Of a DNA stretch of 22,884 nt, positions 7,887 through 14,859 are shown one piece after another. Numbering within the stretch: the stretch's first letter is position 1; every line of letters begins with the position of its first letter. Position numbers and translations under genes: made by a program. Source of the stretch: an uncultured Oscillospiraceae bacterium. Lineage in GTDB: Bacteria > Bacillota > Clostridia > Oscillospirales > Oscillospiraceae. The notes under the pieces are model-generated. The model saw nothing but the letters and a program-made list of their open reading frames with translations. It was not told where the DNA came from and made no database searches. Location of the stretch: NCBI GenBank assembly GCA_944385775.1, contig CALWYM010000004.1, positions 1-22,884 on the forward strand, in the 5' to 3' direction.

Positions 7887-8959
7887 TAAGAATCATCTCC
7901 TTTTATCATCAGCTTGCCGAATCCGGTGGGTGGTCTTGACGAACCGCCTAGAAGCTGGGACAGCCCTTCGGCAATATAGCTTAATTTTGCTGCAACATTT
8001 GAATAATCCATCCTAGTGGGACCTACCACGCCTATAATACCTTTCATATTGTCTCCGGCATCGTAGCTCGCCAGTATCACACTGGAATCCTTAAGCTCCT
8101 CCGCCACATTTTCGGGTCCTATAAGCACCTTCACATCGCCGGAGGGTGAAAGATTCGGGAGATTATTAAAATCAGCGCTGGTTGAAAGATAGCTCATTAG
8201 TTTGTGAGCTTTGGTGGGGTCTTGAAATTCCGGCAGCTTCAAAAGATTTTCACTTCCGGAAATAACCCCCTCGGACACCTTTGTACTTGACAGAACATCT
8301 ATCGCAAAGCCCGCAATTACTGAGGTAAGCCCCATAACGTCACCTACGCTACGCTCCGTTGAAACGATAAGGTTAGTTGTTATCTCATCGTCTTTTATAC
8401 CGGTGAAGCTTGCGTTAAAGACTGCCGAAAGCCTTCTTATCATGTCCTCCTCAAAGGAGAAAGGCAGATGAATGAGCTTGTTCTTAACCGCATTGTTGCT
8501 CAAAAGCAAAACGATTATAAATGTGTTCTGGTCTATATAAATAAGGTCAAAACGCTTTATGGTTGCCGGAGTCCCAGAGGTAACCGCAAGAGCCGGGTAA
8601 TGGGTCAGTTCAGACGCCAGGTTTCCTACATCGCTCATAAGCTTATCAAGTTCCTCAATTTTCGAGGAAAGAGTGGCGTTTATCTGTTCCGTCTCCTCGG
8701 CGGTAAGCTTTTGCTCTTTCATAAGCTCATTGACGTAAAATCTGTACCCTTTAGCGGTTGGAATCCTTCCCGCAGAGGTGTGGGGCTGCTCCAGGTATCC
8801 CTCCTGCTCCAGCGCCGCAAGATCGTTTCTTACCGTAGCTGAAGAACAGCTGAGACAGCCCCTTTGCAAAACGGTTTTACTGCCCACAGGCTCAGCGGTC
8901 TCTATATATTCTTCCACTACAATGGAAAGAATTTTTTTTCTTCTCTCACTAAGCTCCAT
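7886..8959 (-). CDS. hrcA: HrcA, heat-shock repressor binding CIRCE
   Basis: HrcA represses the dnaK and groE operons by binding CIRCE and loses activity on heat stress. The N-terminal winged helix (MELSERRKKILSIVVEEYIETAEPVGSKTV, then SSATVRNDLAALEQEGYLEQPHTSAGRIPTAKGYRFYV) is diagnostic, and the C-terminal GAF-like domain ends with GVVGPTRMDYSNVAAKLSYIAEGLS. TTG 8971 and GTG 8968 are in frame upstream, but ATG 8959 gives the conserved MELSERRKKIL start and has a GGTGAG site, so the protein is 357 residues. As first gene of the operon and adjacent to CIRCE, it is autoregulated. Confidence 0.97.
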   Translation of the reverse strand: MELSERRKKILSIVVEEYIETAEPVGSKTVLQRGCLSCSSATVRNDLAALEQEGYLEQPHTSAGRIPTAKGYRFYVNELMKEQKLTAEETEQINATLSSKIEELDKLMSDVGNLASELTHYPALAVTSGTPATIKRFDLIYIDQNTFIIVLLLSNNAVKNKLIHLPFSFEEDMIRRLSAVFNASFTGIKDDEITTNLIVSTERSVGDVMGLTSVIAGFAIDVLSSTKVSEGVISGSENLLKLPEFQDPTKAHKLMSYLSTSADFNNLPNLSPSGDVKVLIGPENVAEELKDSSVILASYDAGDNMKGIIGVVGPTRMDYSNVAAKLSYIAEGLSQLLGGSSRPPTGFGKLMIKGDDS

Positions 8960-8981
8960 TTCGCTCACCAAAATTTTTGAG

Positions 8982-9008
8982 TTAGCACTCGAACTTCCTG
9001 AGTGCTAA
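8982..9008. promoter_or_regulatory. CIRCE operator (HrcA binding site)
   Basis: TTAGCACTC (8982-8990), nine bases, then GAGTGCTAA (9000-9008) is an exact match to the CIRCE consensus. It lies just downstream of the -10 box and 23 bases before the hrcA ATG, so bound HrcA would block the operon promoter. Confidence 0.98.
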
Positions 9009-9012
9009 AGCT

Positions 9013-9041
9013 AATTTATCACTACTTTCTCCGAATGTCAA
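9013..9041 (-). promoter_or_regulatory. Sigma-A promoter of the hrcA operon
   Basis: On the - strand a perfect TTGACA (9036-9041) is followed after 17 bases by TAAATT (9013-9018). The predicted start of transcription falls at or inside the CIRCE element. Confidence 0.85.
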
Positions 9042-9081
9042 TACCCCAATTGGCATTTAAAAAAATATTCATAAATATAAC

Positions 9082-9111
9082 AAAAAACCGGGAGCCTTAT
9101 AGGCTCCCGGT
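9082..9111 (-). terminator. Rho-independent terminator after the cytidylate-kinase-like gene
   Basis: ACCGGGAGCC (9087-9096) pairs perfectly with GGCTCCCGGT (9102-9111) around a 5-base loop. On the - strand it is followed by a run of six T. It separates the kinase-like gene from the heat-shock operon promoter. Confidence 0.93.
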
Positions 9112-9152
9112 AGGAATTATTTACATTGACTTCAGATGCGACTGGGAAAACT

Positions 9153-9779
9153 TTATTCAAGACGACCTGCTGCCTTAAGGTAGGCAATAATGGTATCAAC
9201 AGTTCCGTCAACACCGCACTGAGACGTATTTACACATATATCGTGGTCATAGGGTGAACCCCAGGTTTCACCGGTGTACGTCTTATAATAGTTTGAACGA
9301 CCCTTATCAATTTTGGCAAGCTTGGACTCGGCTTCCTTGCGGTCAACATTATAGGCGTCCATGGTATAGGCAATTCTGTCTTCCTTGTCGGCGTAAATGA
9401 AAACCTTTACGCAGTTCGGGTCATCCTTCAAAACGTGCTCGGAGCAGCGACCGACGATGACGCAGCTGCCGTGAGCGGCAAGCTCCCTGATAATTTCACT
9501 CTGAATGGCATAGGCAGTATATGTAATAGGTACTTCATAATGGGGCATACCCATACTGGTGCCGGAATAGGACATGGAAACCAGATTATAAAGGAAACTC
9601 TTGGAAGCATTAGTCTCAAGCTTCTCAAGATAGTCAGAGGAAAGTCCACTCTTATCGGCCGCCATAGTGATAACCTCTTTTTCGTAGAACGGAACGCCAA
9701 GCTGAGCCGCCAGCTTTCTTCCTACCGCGGTTCCTCCGCTTCCGTATGAACGGCTAATTGCTATAACGATCTTTTTCAT
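9153..9779 (-). CDS. Cytidylate-kinase-like family protein
   Basis: This 208-residue protein belongs to the cytidylate-kinase-like P-loop family common in Clostridia. It starts MKKIVIAISRSYGSGGTAVGRKLAAQLGVPFYEKEVI. The P-loop reads GSGGTAVG and lacks the Walker-A lysine, as is usual in this family. Further features are IVGRCSEHVL, VFIYADKEDRI and the RSNYYKTYTGETWGSPYDHDICVNTS C-terminal block. True Cmk makes CDP from CMP, but the substrate of this group is not established. An in-frame TTG lies at 9782. ATG 9779, seven bases after GGAGG, is chosen. The gene is monocistronic, between its own promoter and a strong terminator. Confidence 0.85.
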   Translation of the reverse strand: MKKIVIAISRSYGSGGTAVGRKLAAQLGVPFYEKEVITMAADKSGLSSDYLEKLETNASKSFLYNLVSMSYSGTSMGMPHYEVPITYTAYAIQSEIIRELAAHGSCVIVGRCSEHVLKDDPNCVKVFIYADKEDRIAYTMDAYNVDRKEAESKLAKIDKGRSNYYKTYTGETWGSPYDHDICVNTSQCGVDGTVDTIIAYLKAAGRLE

Positions 9780-9825
9780 CAAAATTCCTCCAATCTATTT
9801 GAAAAGTTAATTGGTTTTTGTGCAA

Positions 9826-9849
9826 CCTGTGATATTATAATAGCACAGG
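9826..9849. promoter_or_regulatory. Operator-like palindrome over the kinase promoter
   Basis: The arms are CCTGTG (9826-9831) and CACAGG (9844-9849). Between them is the self-complementary TATTATAATA (9833-9842), so 22 of 24 positions are symmetric and only one pair (9832/9843) mismatches. It fully covers the -10 box of the kinase-like gene, so a bound dimeric regulator would block transcription. The regulator is unknown. Confidence 0.6.
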
Positions 9850-9865
9850 CATCCTAAATAATCAA
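9837..9865 (-). promoter_or_regulatory. Sigma-A promoter of the cytidylate-kinase-like gene
   Basis: On the - strand TTGATT (9860-9865) is followed after 17 bases by TATTAT (9837-9842). It lies between the tetR-like stop (9908) and the kinase ATG (9779), giving a leader of roughly 50 bases. Confidence 0.7.
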
Positions 9866-9907
9866 TAGTAAAAAACAAAAAATGAAAACTATTATATTAA
9901 ATTTCCA

Positions 9908-10474
9908 TTAAACGTTATAAACCTCGCTGAAAAGCTTTCCCCCCAGAAGTGTTACGGTCATAGATGTAAGTACGGAAACGGGAAGACCCTGATCCTTTGT
10001 TATCCACATCAGAAGAAGCTCGTATGTAATACCGGCAATGCTTACCTTTGCATAGGGAATCTGCCACGGCTCCGCAGTGAAAAGCTCGTCTATTACGGCT
10101 GTATCCTCCAGGAAAAAGTTTCTGTTCATATCCTGGAAAAGATAGCCCAGGTTTTGGCTGAAAAGCAGGGAAAGAAAGTCCTTACTGTCACCCCAGAACA
10201 TGAAATAATCAATAATCAGGCTTTCCTTATCCGGCTTTGAGCTTAAAAGACGGTCGCGGTATCTTGAAAAAAGTCCGGTGAGCAGGTACCTTAGAATGTC
10301 CTCCCGGCAGGAAAAGTTCGTATAAAAGGTCTGTCGGGAGAGTCCGGCTTTTGCAGTTATGTCGGAAATAGATATATCATCCAGCTTTTTTGTCAGCATA
10401 AGCTTTAAAAGTGCGCTGGAAAGTGCGTTTTTTGATCTTATTGCCATGGGGTTTTCTCTTTTTGCCGTTATCAT
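9908..10474 (-). CDS. TetR/AcrR-family transcriptional regulator
   Basis: The 188-residue protein has a TetR-type helix-turn-helix at residues about 12-58 (SSALLKLMLTKKLDDISISDITAKAGLSRQTFYTNFSCREDIL), with the recognition helix AGLSRQTFYTNF. The C-terminal two thirds is a helical ligand-binding domain with no recognisable ligand. Members are dimeric repressors released by small molecules. The start at ATG 10474 follows AGGAGA; a later ATG (10447) would remove nine residues before the fold and is less likely. A palindrome over its own -35 box suggests autoregulation. The neighbours are a YtvI-like membrane protein upstream and the cytidylate-kinase-like gene downstream, either of which might be a target. 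Confidence 0.88.
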   Translation of the reverse strand: MITAKRENPMAIRSKNALSSALLKLMLTKKLDDISISDITAKAGLSRQTFYTNFSCREDILRYLLTGLFSRYRDRLLSSKPDKESLIIDYFMFWGDSKDFLSLLFSQNLGYLFQDMNRNFFLEDTAVIDELFTAEPWQIPYAKVSIAGITYELLLMWITKDQGLPVSVLTSMTVTLLGGKLFSEVYNV

Positions 10475-10497
10475 AGCCGTCTCTCCTTTTTTATTTT

Positions 10498-10526
10498 AGT
10501 TTACCACATGAAATTAACTTTTACAA
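10498..10526 (-). promoter_or_regulatory. Promoter of the TetR-family gene
   Basis: On the - strand TTGTAA (10521-10526) is followed after 17 bases by TAAACT (10498-10503), with TG one base before the -10 (extended -10). The boxes are only 4/6 each, so the call rests on spacing, position and the overlapping palindrome. Confidence 0.5.
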
Positions 10527-10535
10527 GAGTAAAAG
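10518..10535. promoter_or_regulatory. Probable TetR-family autoregulatory operator
   Basis: CTTTTAC (10518-10524) and GTAAAAG (10529-10535) are perfect inverted 7-bp arms around four bases. The size and the AT-rich arms fit TetR-family operators. It overlaps the predicted -35 box of the adjacent TetR-family gene, 44 bases before its ATG. Confidence 0.6.
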
Positions 10536-10569
10536 AATACACAAATGTCAGGAAAATTGTCGAAGGCTG

Positions 10570-11628
10570 TCAGCGCCAAAGTTTTACATAGCCCTTGTCA
10601 TTGAGAGATTTGAGAATCATTACAGCGAGGGGCAGGGCAATCATACCGGCGGGACCTGTGAGACGGTAGCCCATATAGGCGAAAAGCAGGGAGACGACAG
10701 GGTTTACGCCGAAGCCGGAGCTTACAATATGGGGTTCCAGCACGTTTCGCAAAGTTGTTACAAGAAAGTAGGAGCAGAGAAGAAATATGGCTCTCGGAGT
10801 ATTTCCCAAAATAAATGACAACACTGCCCATGGAATGAGTACCGTACCTGTACCAAGAACGGGAAGGGCGTCAATAGCGGCTACGGCGGCAGCGGCGATA
10901 ACGGGGTTTGAAAGCCCCATAATAAGGAAAATAACGGTAAGTTCAAGAAAGGTTATGCCCATCATCATAAGCTGGGCACGAAGCCAAATGCCGATACCGG
11001 AGACAATGTCCTTTTTAAGGGAAAACAGAAGCTGGCGAAGCCGCGGAGGAATTTGACGGGAAATAAAGCGCTTTATTTCAGTAAGTGACGGGCTTATGAA
11101 AAAGGAAGCGATTATATACACAATAAGAAACAGGAAAAAAGAGGCGGCCTTGTCCATTATCCCCGTAATGGCTGAAATCAGGGCAGAGGAGAGCTTTTCC
11201 GGAAAGGATTCAAGTCCTTTGATAAAGGAGTCCACGTAGGATTGAACCCCCTCGGGCATACGGGAGACATATATCTCTACGGAGGAATAAAGCCGGGAAA
11301 GGGTGGACTGTATTTGGGACACGCTGCCAGGCAGGCTGGATACCATTCCGGCAGCCCAGTCGTAAAGCTTTGTAGCTGTGAAAAACAGTATGCCTAAAAT
11401 TGAAAGGAGGAAAACGGCGGTACATAAAAATGAGGAAAAGCCATATGTGAGTTTTAGCTTTCTAGACAGAAGCTGGACGGTGGGTCTTGAAAGCTCGGCC
11501 GTAAGGTAAGCCAGAATAAAGGGCAGAAGGGACGGAAGCAGGTATTTGATTGCGACGGCAGATCCAAGAGCCAAAATAAAAAGCTTTAGCAGCAGGGGAA
11601 AAAACCTGCCTGAAATAATTTCCTTCAA
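10570..11628 (-). CDS. ytvI: YtvI-like AI-2E/UPF0118-family membrane protein
   Basis: This 352-residue polytopic protein has hydrophobic segments at about residues 9-45, 60-90, 158-180, 215-260, 265-300 and 310-345. Between them is the extended extracytoplasmic stretch (about 90-155) typical of the AI-2E transporter/UPF0118 family. Within that family the length and the DALPVLGTGTVLIPWA, LRNVLEPHIVSSGFGVNPVVSLLFAYMGYRLTGPAGMIALPL blocks fit the YtvI subgroup found in spore-formers, where it is annotated as a sporulation integral membrane protein of unknown transport role. The start is a TTG at 11628, seven bases after AAGGAG; no in-frame ATG fits better. No convincing promoter or terminator was seen for this gene, so read-through into the TetR-family gene is possible. 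Confidence 0.82.
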   Translation of the reverse strand: MKEIISGRFFPLLLKLFILALGSAVAIKYLLPSLLPFILAYLTAELSRPTVQLLSRKLKLTYGFSSFLCTAVFLLSILGILFFTATKLYDWAAGMVSSLPGSVSQIQSTLSRLYSSVEIYVSRMPEGVQSYVDSFIKGLESFPEKLSSALISAITGIMDKAASFFLFLIVYIIASFFISPSLTEIKRFISRQIPPRLRQLLFSLKKDIVSGIGIWLRAQLMMMGITFLELTVIFLIMGLSNPVIAAAAVAAIDALPVLGTGTVLIPWAVLSFILGNTPRAIFLLCSYFLVTTLRNVLEPHIVSSGFGVNPVVSLLFAYMGYRLTGPAGMIALPLAVMILKSLNDKGYVKLWR

Positions 11629-11719
11629 GACCGTACTCCTTTCACAGTATATTTGGAAAAATGTCCAAAAAAATTTATGACCAGGTGAAAAATTCTGCTT
11701 TTTATGGACATGAAATTTA

Positions 11720-11748
11720 TTGCTTGCATAAAATCTATGTGATATTAT
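11720..11748 (+). promoter_or_regulatory. Extended -10 promoter of hom-lysC
   Basis: TATTAT (11743-11748) is preceded by TG at 11740-11741, making an extended -10. A weak -35 TTGCTT (11720-11725) sits 17 bases upstream. The roughly 90-base leader up to ATG 11844 shows no T-box motif or other riboswitch that I recognise. The rest of the 215-base divergent gap toward ytvI holds a small TTTGGA/TCCAAA inverted repeat at 11652-11669 and nothing else clear. Confidence 0.6.
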
Positions 11749-11843
11749 AGGAAATATCCGGGTCGTGAGAGACTGAGATTAGTTTTAGCGTATTTTAGGT
11801 CGTTATACCAGCTTTGCGGATTGACGATAGTAAGGATGAGATT

Positions 11844-13067
11844 ATGGTTAATGTGGCAATATTGGGTTTCGGTACTGTCGGATCCGGAACAGCTGAGGTT
11901 ATTGAGGAAAACTCCAAAAGCATTGCTTTAAATGCAGGAGAGGAAATAAAAATAAAGTATATTCTGGATGTTAAGGAATTTCCGGGAAGCCCATTTGAGA
12001 AGCTTGTGATACGGGATTTTTCAGTGGTGGAAAATGACCCTGAAGTTTCCATTGTGGTGGAGACTATTGGTGGAGTTTCCGCAGCTTATGAATATACAAA
12101 ACGTGCCCTTCTTGCGGGTAAAAGTGTAGTTACAAGTAACAAGGAGCTTGTGGCTTCACATGGTTATGAACTTTTGCAGATTGCCTGCGAAAAGAACGTA
12201 AATTATTTTTTTGAGGCCAGCGTAGGCGGCGGAATACCGATTATAAGACCTATAAATGAGTGCCTTGCGGCCAATAAAATTCACGAGATTTTCGGAATAT
12301 TAAACGGTACATCAAACTATATACTCACAAAGATGATAACGGCTCATACGGATTTTTACGAATCTCTCAGAGAGGCGCAGGATTTGGGATACGCGGAGAG
12401 AAACCCGTCAGCCGATATTGAAGGATATGACGCAGCGAGGAAAATATGTATTCTTGCCGATTTGTGCTTTGGCAAAAACGTATCGCCTGAGGACATAAGC
12501 GTCCGCGGCATTACTGATGTGACATTAAATGATGTGGAGTACGCCAGAAGGGTAGCCTGCAAGATAAAGCTTCTTGGCAGAGCCTTTCGGCTTTCTGACG
12601 GAAGGGTATGTGCTTATGTTGCGCCCCATCTTATTGGAAAAACAAGCCTTCTTTCAAACGTTGACGGCGTAATGAACGGCATTGTCGTCCATGGAAACGC
12701 CATTGGTGAATGTATGTTTTATGGTCCCGGCGCAGGCAAGCGTCCTACTGCAAGCGCTGTGGTTGCGGATATTATTGATGCAGTTAAGCACAGAGAAAAG
12801 CGAAAGCCAATAAACTGGAATAAGGCCGAGGAAGGGTATGTCGCGTCTGCAGACGAGGTACCCATGCGCTGGTATGTCCGTACAGGCTCCGGTCTTGAGA
12901 CTATCGGAAAGGCCTTTGGGAATCTTAGGCTTATAAGCTATCCGGGAGAGTATCCCGGCGCGGGTCCCGGCGAGTACGCGTTTCTTACCGAGGAAATGAC
13001 CGGCAGGGAGGGCAAAAAGCGGCTTTCGGATACGGGAGTCAGGTCCCTTTTCCCGGTGCTTGACTAA
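11844..13067 (+). CDS. hom: Homoserine dehydrogenase
   Basis: The enzyme reduces aspartate semialdehyde to homoserine with NAD(P)H, the branch to threonine, methionine and isoleucine. The 407-residue protein has the Rossmann start VAILGFGTVGSGTAEVI, then TSNKELVASHG, the catalytic GGGIPIIRPINECL and GILNGTSNYILTKM, and EAQDLGYAERNPSADIEGYDAARK. The tail after the catalytic domain (about residues 335-407) is short and a poor match to a full ACT domain, which usually binds threonine, so feedback control may be weak or different. TTG 11814 is in frame upstream, but ATG 11844 follows AAGGATG and begins directly at the conserved fold. lysC follows after 52 bases, so the two are probably one transcript. 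Confidence 0.95.
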   Translation: MVNVAILGFGTVGSGTAEVIEENSKSIALNAGEEIKIKYILDVKEFPGSPFEKLVIRDFSVVENDPEVSIVVETIGGVSAAYEYTKRALLAGKSVVTSNKELVASHGYELLQIACEKNVNYFFEASVGGGIPIIRPINECLAANKIHEIFGILNGTSNYILTKMITAHTDFYESLREAQDLGYAERNPSADIEGYDAARKICILADLCFGKNVSPEDISVRGITDVTLNDVEYARRVACKIKLLGRAFRLSDGRVCAYVAPHLIGKTSLLSNVDGVMNGIVVHGNAIGECMFYGPGAGKRPTASAVVADIIDAVKHREKRKPINWNKAEEGYVASADEVPMRWYVRTGSGLETIGKAFGNLRLISYPGEYPGAGPGEYAFLTEEMTGREGKKRLSDTGVRSLFPVLD

Positions 13068-13119
13068 GCTTTAAATTTTCACTAGTCATTTTAAATTTGA
13101 AAATGGGGGCTATACAGTA

Positions 13120-14328
13120 ATGGCTTTAATAGTTCAAAAATTTGGCGGCAGCTCTGTGGCCGACGTGGAAAAGGTGCGTCGTGTAGCGGGGATAATTGCC
13201 GATACTTATAGAGAAGGCAACGATGTAGTGGTTGTGCTTTCCGCTCAGGGAAAGACTACTGACGGGCTTATAAAACTGGCAAAGGAATATAATCCGAACC
13301 CGTCTAAAAGGGAGCTTGATATGCTCCTTTCAACGGGAGAGCAGCAGTCAGTTGCCCTTTGCGCCATGATGCTGGCGGCGATGAGAATTCCGGCTGTGTC
13401 CCTTACCGGATGGCAGATTGGAATGAGAACCAATTCAAATTATTCAAACGCTACGATAAAAAGTGTTGGTTCGGAGAGAATCCGCAGAGAGCTCGACGCC
13501 CACAGGGTTGTTTTGGTCGCGGGTTTCCAGGGAATAAATAAGTATGACGATATAACGACTCTCGGAAGGGGCGGCTCGGACACTTCGGCTGTGGCAATCG
13601 CGGCGGCTATGCACGCAGACCTTTGCCAGATATATACCGATGTGGACGGCGTTTATACCGCTGACCCGAACAAGGTGAAAAACGCCAAGAAACTTGACGA
13701 GATAACCTTTGACGAAATGCTGGAGCTTGCCAGTGCAGGAGCCAAGGTTCTTCATAACAGATCCGTCGAAATGGCAAAGAGATATGACGTTAATCTTGAG
13801 GTCCTTTCAAGCTATGAGAGGAAGCCGGGAACAAAAGTAAGAGGAGCGAAGAAAATGGAGCAGGCAGTAGTAAGTGGTGTCACAAAGGATGTAAACGTTA
13901 TACGCTTCACTCTTGTGGGCGTTGCGGATGAGCCGGGCGTTGCTTTTAAGGTGTTCAGGATCCTTGCAAATGAAAAGATAAATGTGGATATTATTCTTCA
14001 GTCTCTGGGAAGAAATAATACTCAGGATATTACTTTTACTGTCGGCAGGGCTGACGGGGATCAGGCAAAGGAGCTTCTTTTGAATGAGCAGGATAAAATA
14101 GGCTTCAAGAGGCTTGATATTGATGACCATGTTGCAAAGGTAAGTATTGTGGGAGCAGGTATGCTTATGACAAGTGGCGTTGCCGTTAATATGTTTGACG
14201 CCCTTGCCAGCAAGAAGGTAAATATCGAGATGATTTCCACAAGCGAGATTAAGGTTTCCGTTTTGGTAGACGAAAAGGACGCTGACAAGGCTGTTCAGGC
14301 AATTCATGACAAATTCTTCGGAGACTGA
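13120..14328 (+). CDS. lysC: Aspartate kinase
   Basis: This enzyme phosphorylates aspartate, the first step of lysine, methionine, threonine and diaminopimelate synthesis. The 402-residue protein starts MALIVQKFGGSSVADVEKVRR (catalytic KFGGSSV). It contains GRGGSDTSAVAIAAAMHAD (about 149-167), YTDVDGVYTADPNKV, and two C-terminal ACT domains (about 265-402) with VGVADEPGVAFKVFRILA and VSIVGAGMLMTSGVAVNMFDAL, expected to bind lysine and/or threonine. It has the monofunctional layout and is not fused to homoserine dehydrogenase. A GGGGG site lies upstream. The location after hom fits coordinated aspartate-pathway expression. No clear terminator follows. Confidence 0.97.
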   Translation: MALIVQKFGGSSVADVEKVRRVAGIIADTYREGNDVVVVLSAQGKTTDGLIKLAKEYNPNPSKRELDMLLSTGEQQSVALCAMMLAAMRIPAVSLTGWQIGMRTNSNYSNATIKSVGSERIRRELDAHRVVLVAGFQGINKYDDITTLGRGGSDTSAVAIAAAMHADLCQIYTDVDGVYTADPNKVKNAKKLDEITFDEMLELASAGAKVLHNRSVEMAKRYDVNLEVLSSYERKPGTKVRGAKKMEQAVVSGVTKDVNVIRFTLVGVADEPGVAFKVFRILANEKINVDIILQSLGRNNTQDITFTVGRADGDQAKELLLNEQDKIGFKRLDIDDHVAKVSIVGAGMLMTSGVAVNMFDALASKKVNIEMISTSEIKVSVLVDEKDADKAVQAIHDKFFGD

Positions 14329-14446
14329 TAGGTAGCTTTAAGCTAAGAAAAATTATTTCCAAAAAAGTAAAATATTTTCGTAGTAGAAACAGGGAATTAA
14401 GCAGATAATAATGCTCGCAGGAACCATTTTAAATTTGGAGGAGCAT

Positions 14447-14764
14447 ATGAAAAAAGCAATTTTGATTGCCCTTTGCCTCACCTGCGTAATTTCCCTTGCC
14501 GGCTGCGGAGATACTGCGGATAAAGGCGATACCACTAAAAACGGTGTTATCGGCGACGGCCTTGAGGGTGACGCAGAGAGAATGAAGGACAAAGTAGAAG
14601 AAGATGCCAGTGACCTTAAGGACGATATCGAGACAGGAACCGATGAACTTAAGGACGACGTTACCGGGAAAAACACTCCTGACGGCAATACTACCTACGG
14701 AGATGTAGACGGCAATAAAGCCGAGACTAATACCGGTATGGCAGATAATGACCTTAAGAGGTAA
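14447..14764 (+). CDS. Small, highly charged lipoprotein, unknown function
   Basis: This 105-residue protein has a lipoprotein signal peptide, MKKAILIALCLTCVISLAGC, with lipobox LAGC and predicted lipidated Cys20. The rest is hydrophilic, rich in Asp, Lys, Glu, Thr and Gly. A central segment (about residues 43-75) contains two related blocks, DASDLKDDIE and GTDELKDDVT, that look like turns of an amphipathic helix. The tail is Asn/Asp/Gly/Thr-rich and probably disordered. The first in-frame ATG is at 14411, but ATG 14447 follows GGAGGAG and starts the signal peptide, so it is the true start. I do not recognise a family. A surface-tethered spacer or wall-associated role is only a guess. No convincing promoter was found in the 118 bases before it. 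Confidence 0.75.
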   Translation: MKKAILIALCLTCVISLAGCGDTADKGDTTKNGVIGDGLEGDAERMKDKVEEDASDLKDDIETGTDELKDDVTGKNTPDGNTTYGDVDGNKAETNTGMADNDLKR

Positions 14765-14777
14765 AAAGGAATTTTTA

Positions 14778-14806
14778 TGTGCAGAGGGCTTTCGGTCCTC
14801 TGCACA
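14778..14806. other. Strong intergenic hairpin without a T-run
   Basis: TGTGCAGAGG (14778-14787) pairs perfectly with CCTCTGCACA (14797-14806). Two more pairs (one G-U) leave a small TTTCG loop, so the stem is about 12 bp. Neither strand has a following T-run, so it is not a standard terminator, but its place right after the lipoprotein stop suggests 3'-end protection or partial termination. Confidence 0.55.
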
Positions 14807-14859
14807 TAGCCTGTTAAGGGGCAGAGATTATATAGTGCCGGGTACTGGAGGGGAAAGCG

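Noticed and set aside
11652..11669. TTTGGA/TCCAAA inverted repeat upstream of ytvI
   Set aside because: Arms of six bases in AT-rich DNA without a well-formed promoter are not enough to call an operator.
11749..11843. Possible T-box or amino acid riboswitch upstream of hom
   Set aside because: No T-box core or other known riboswitch motif, and no terminator hairpin with a T-run, is present in the leader.
13068..13119. Separate promoter or terminator between hom and lysC
   Set aside because: The 52-base gap is AT-rich with only weak symmetry (ATTTTC/GAAAAT); co-transcription is the simpler reading.
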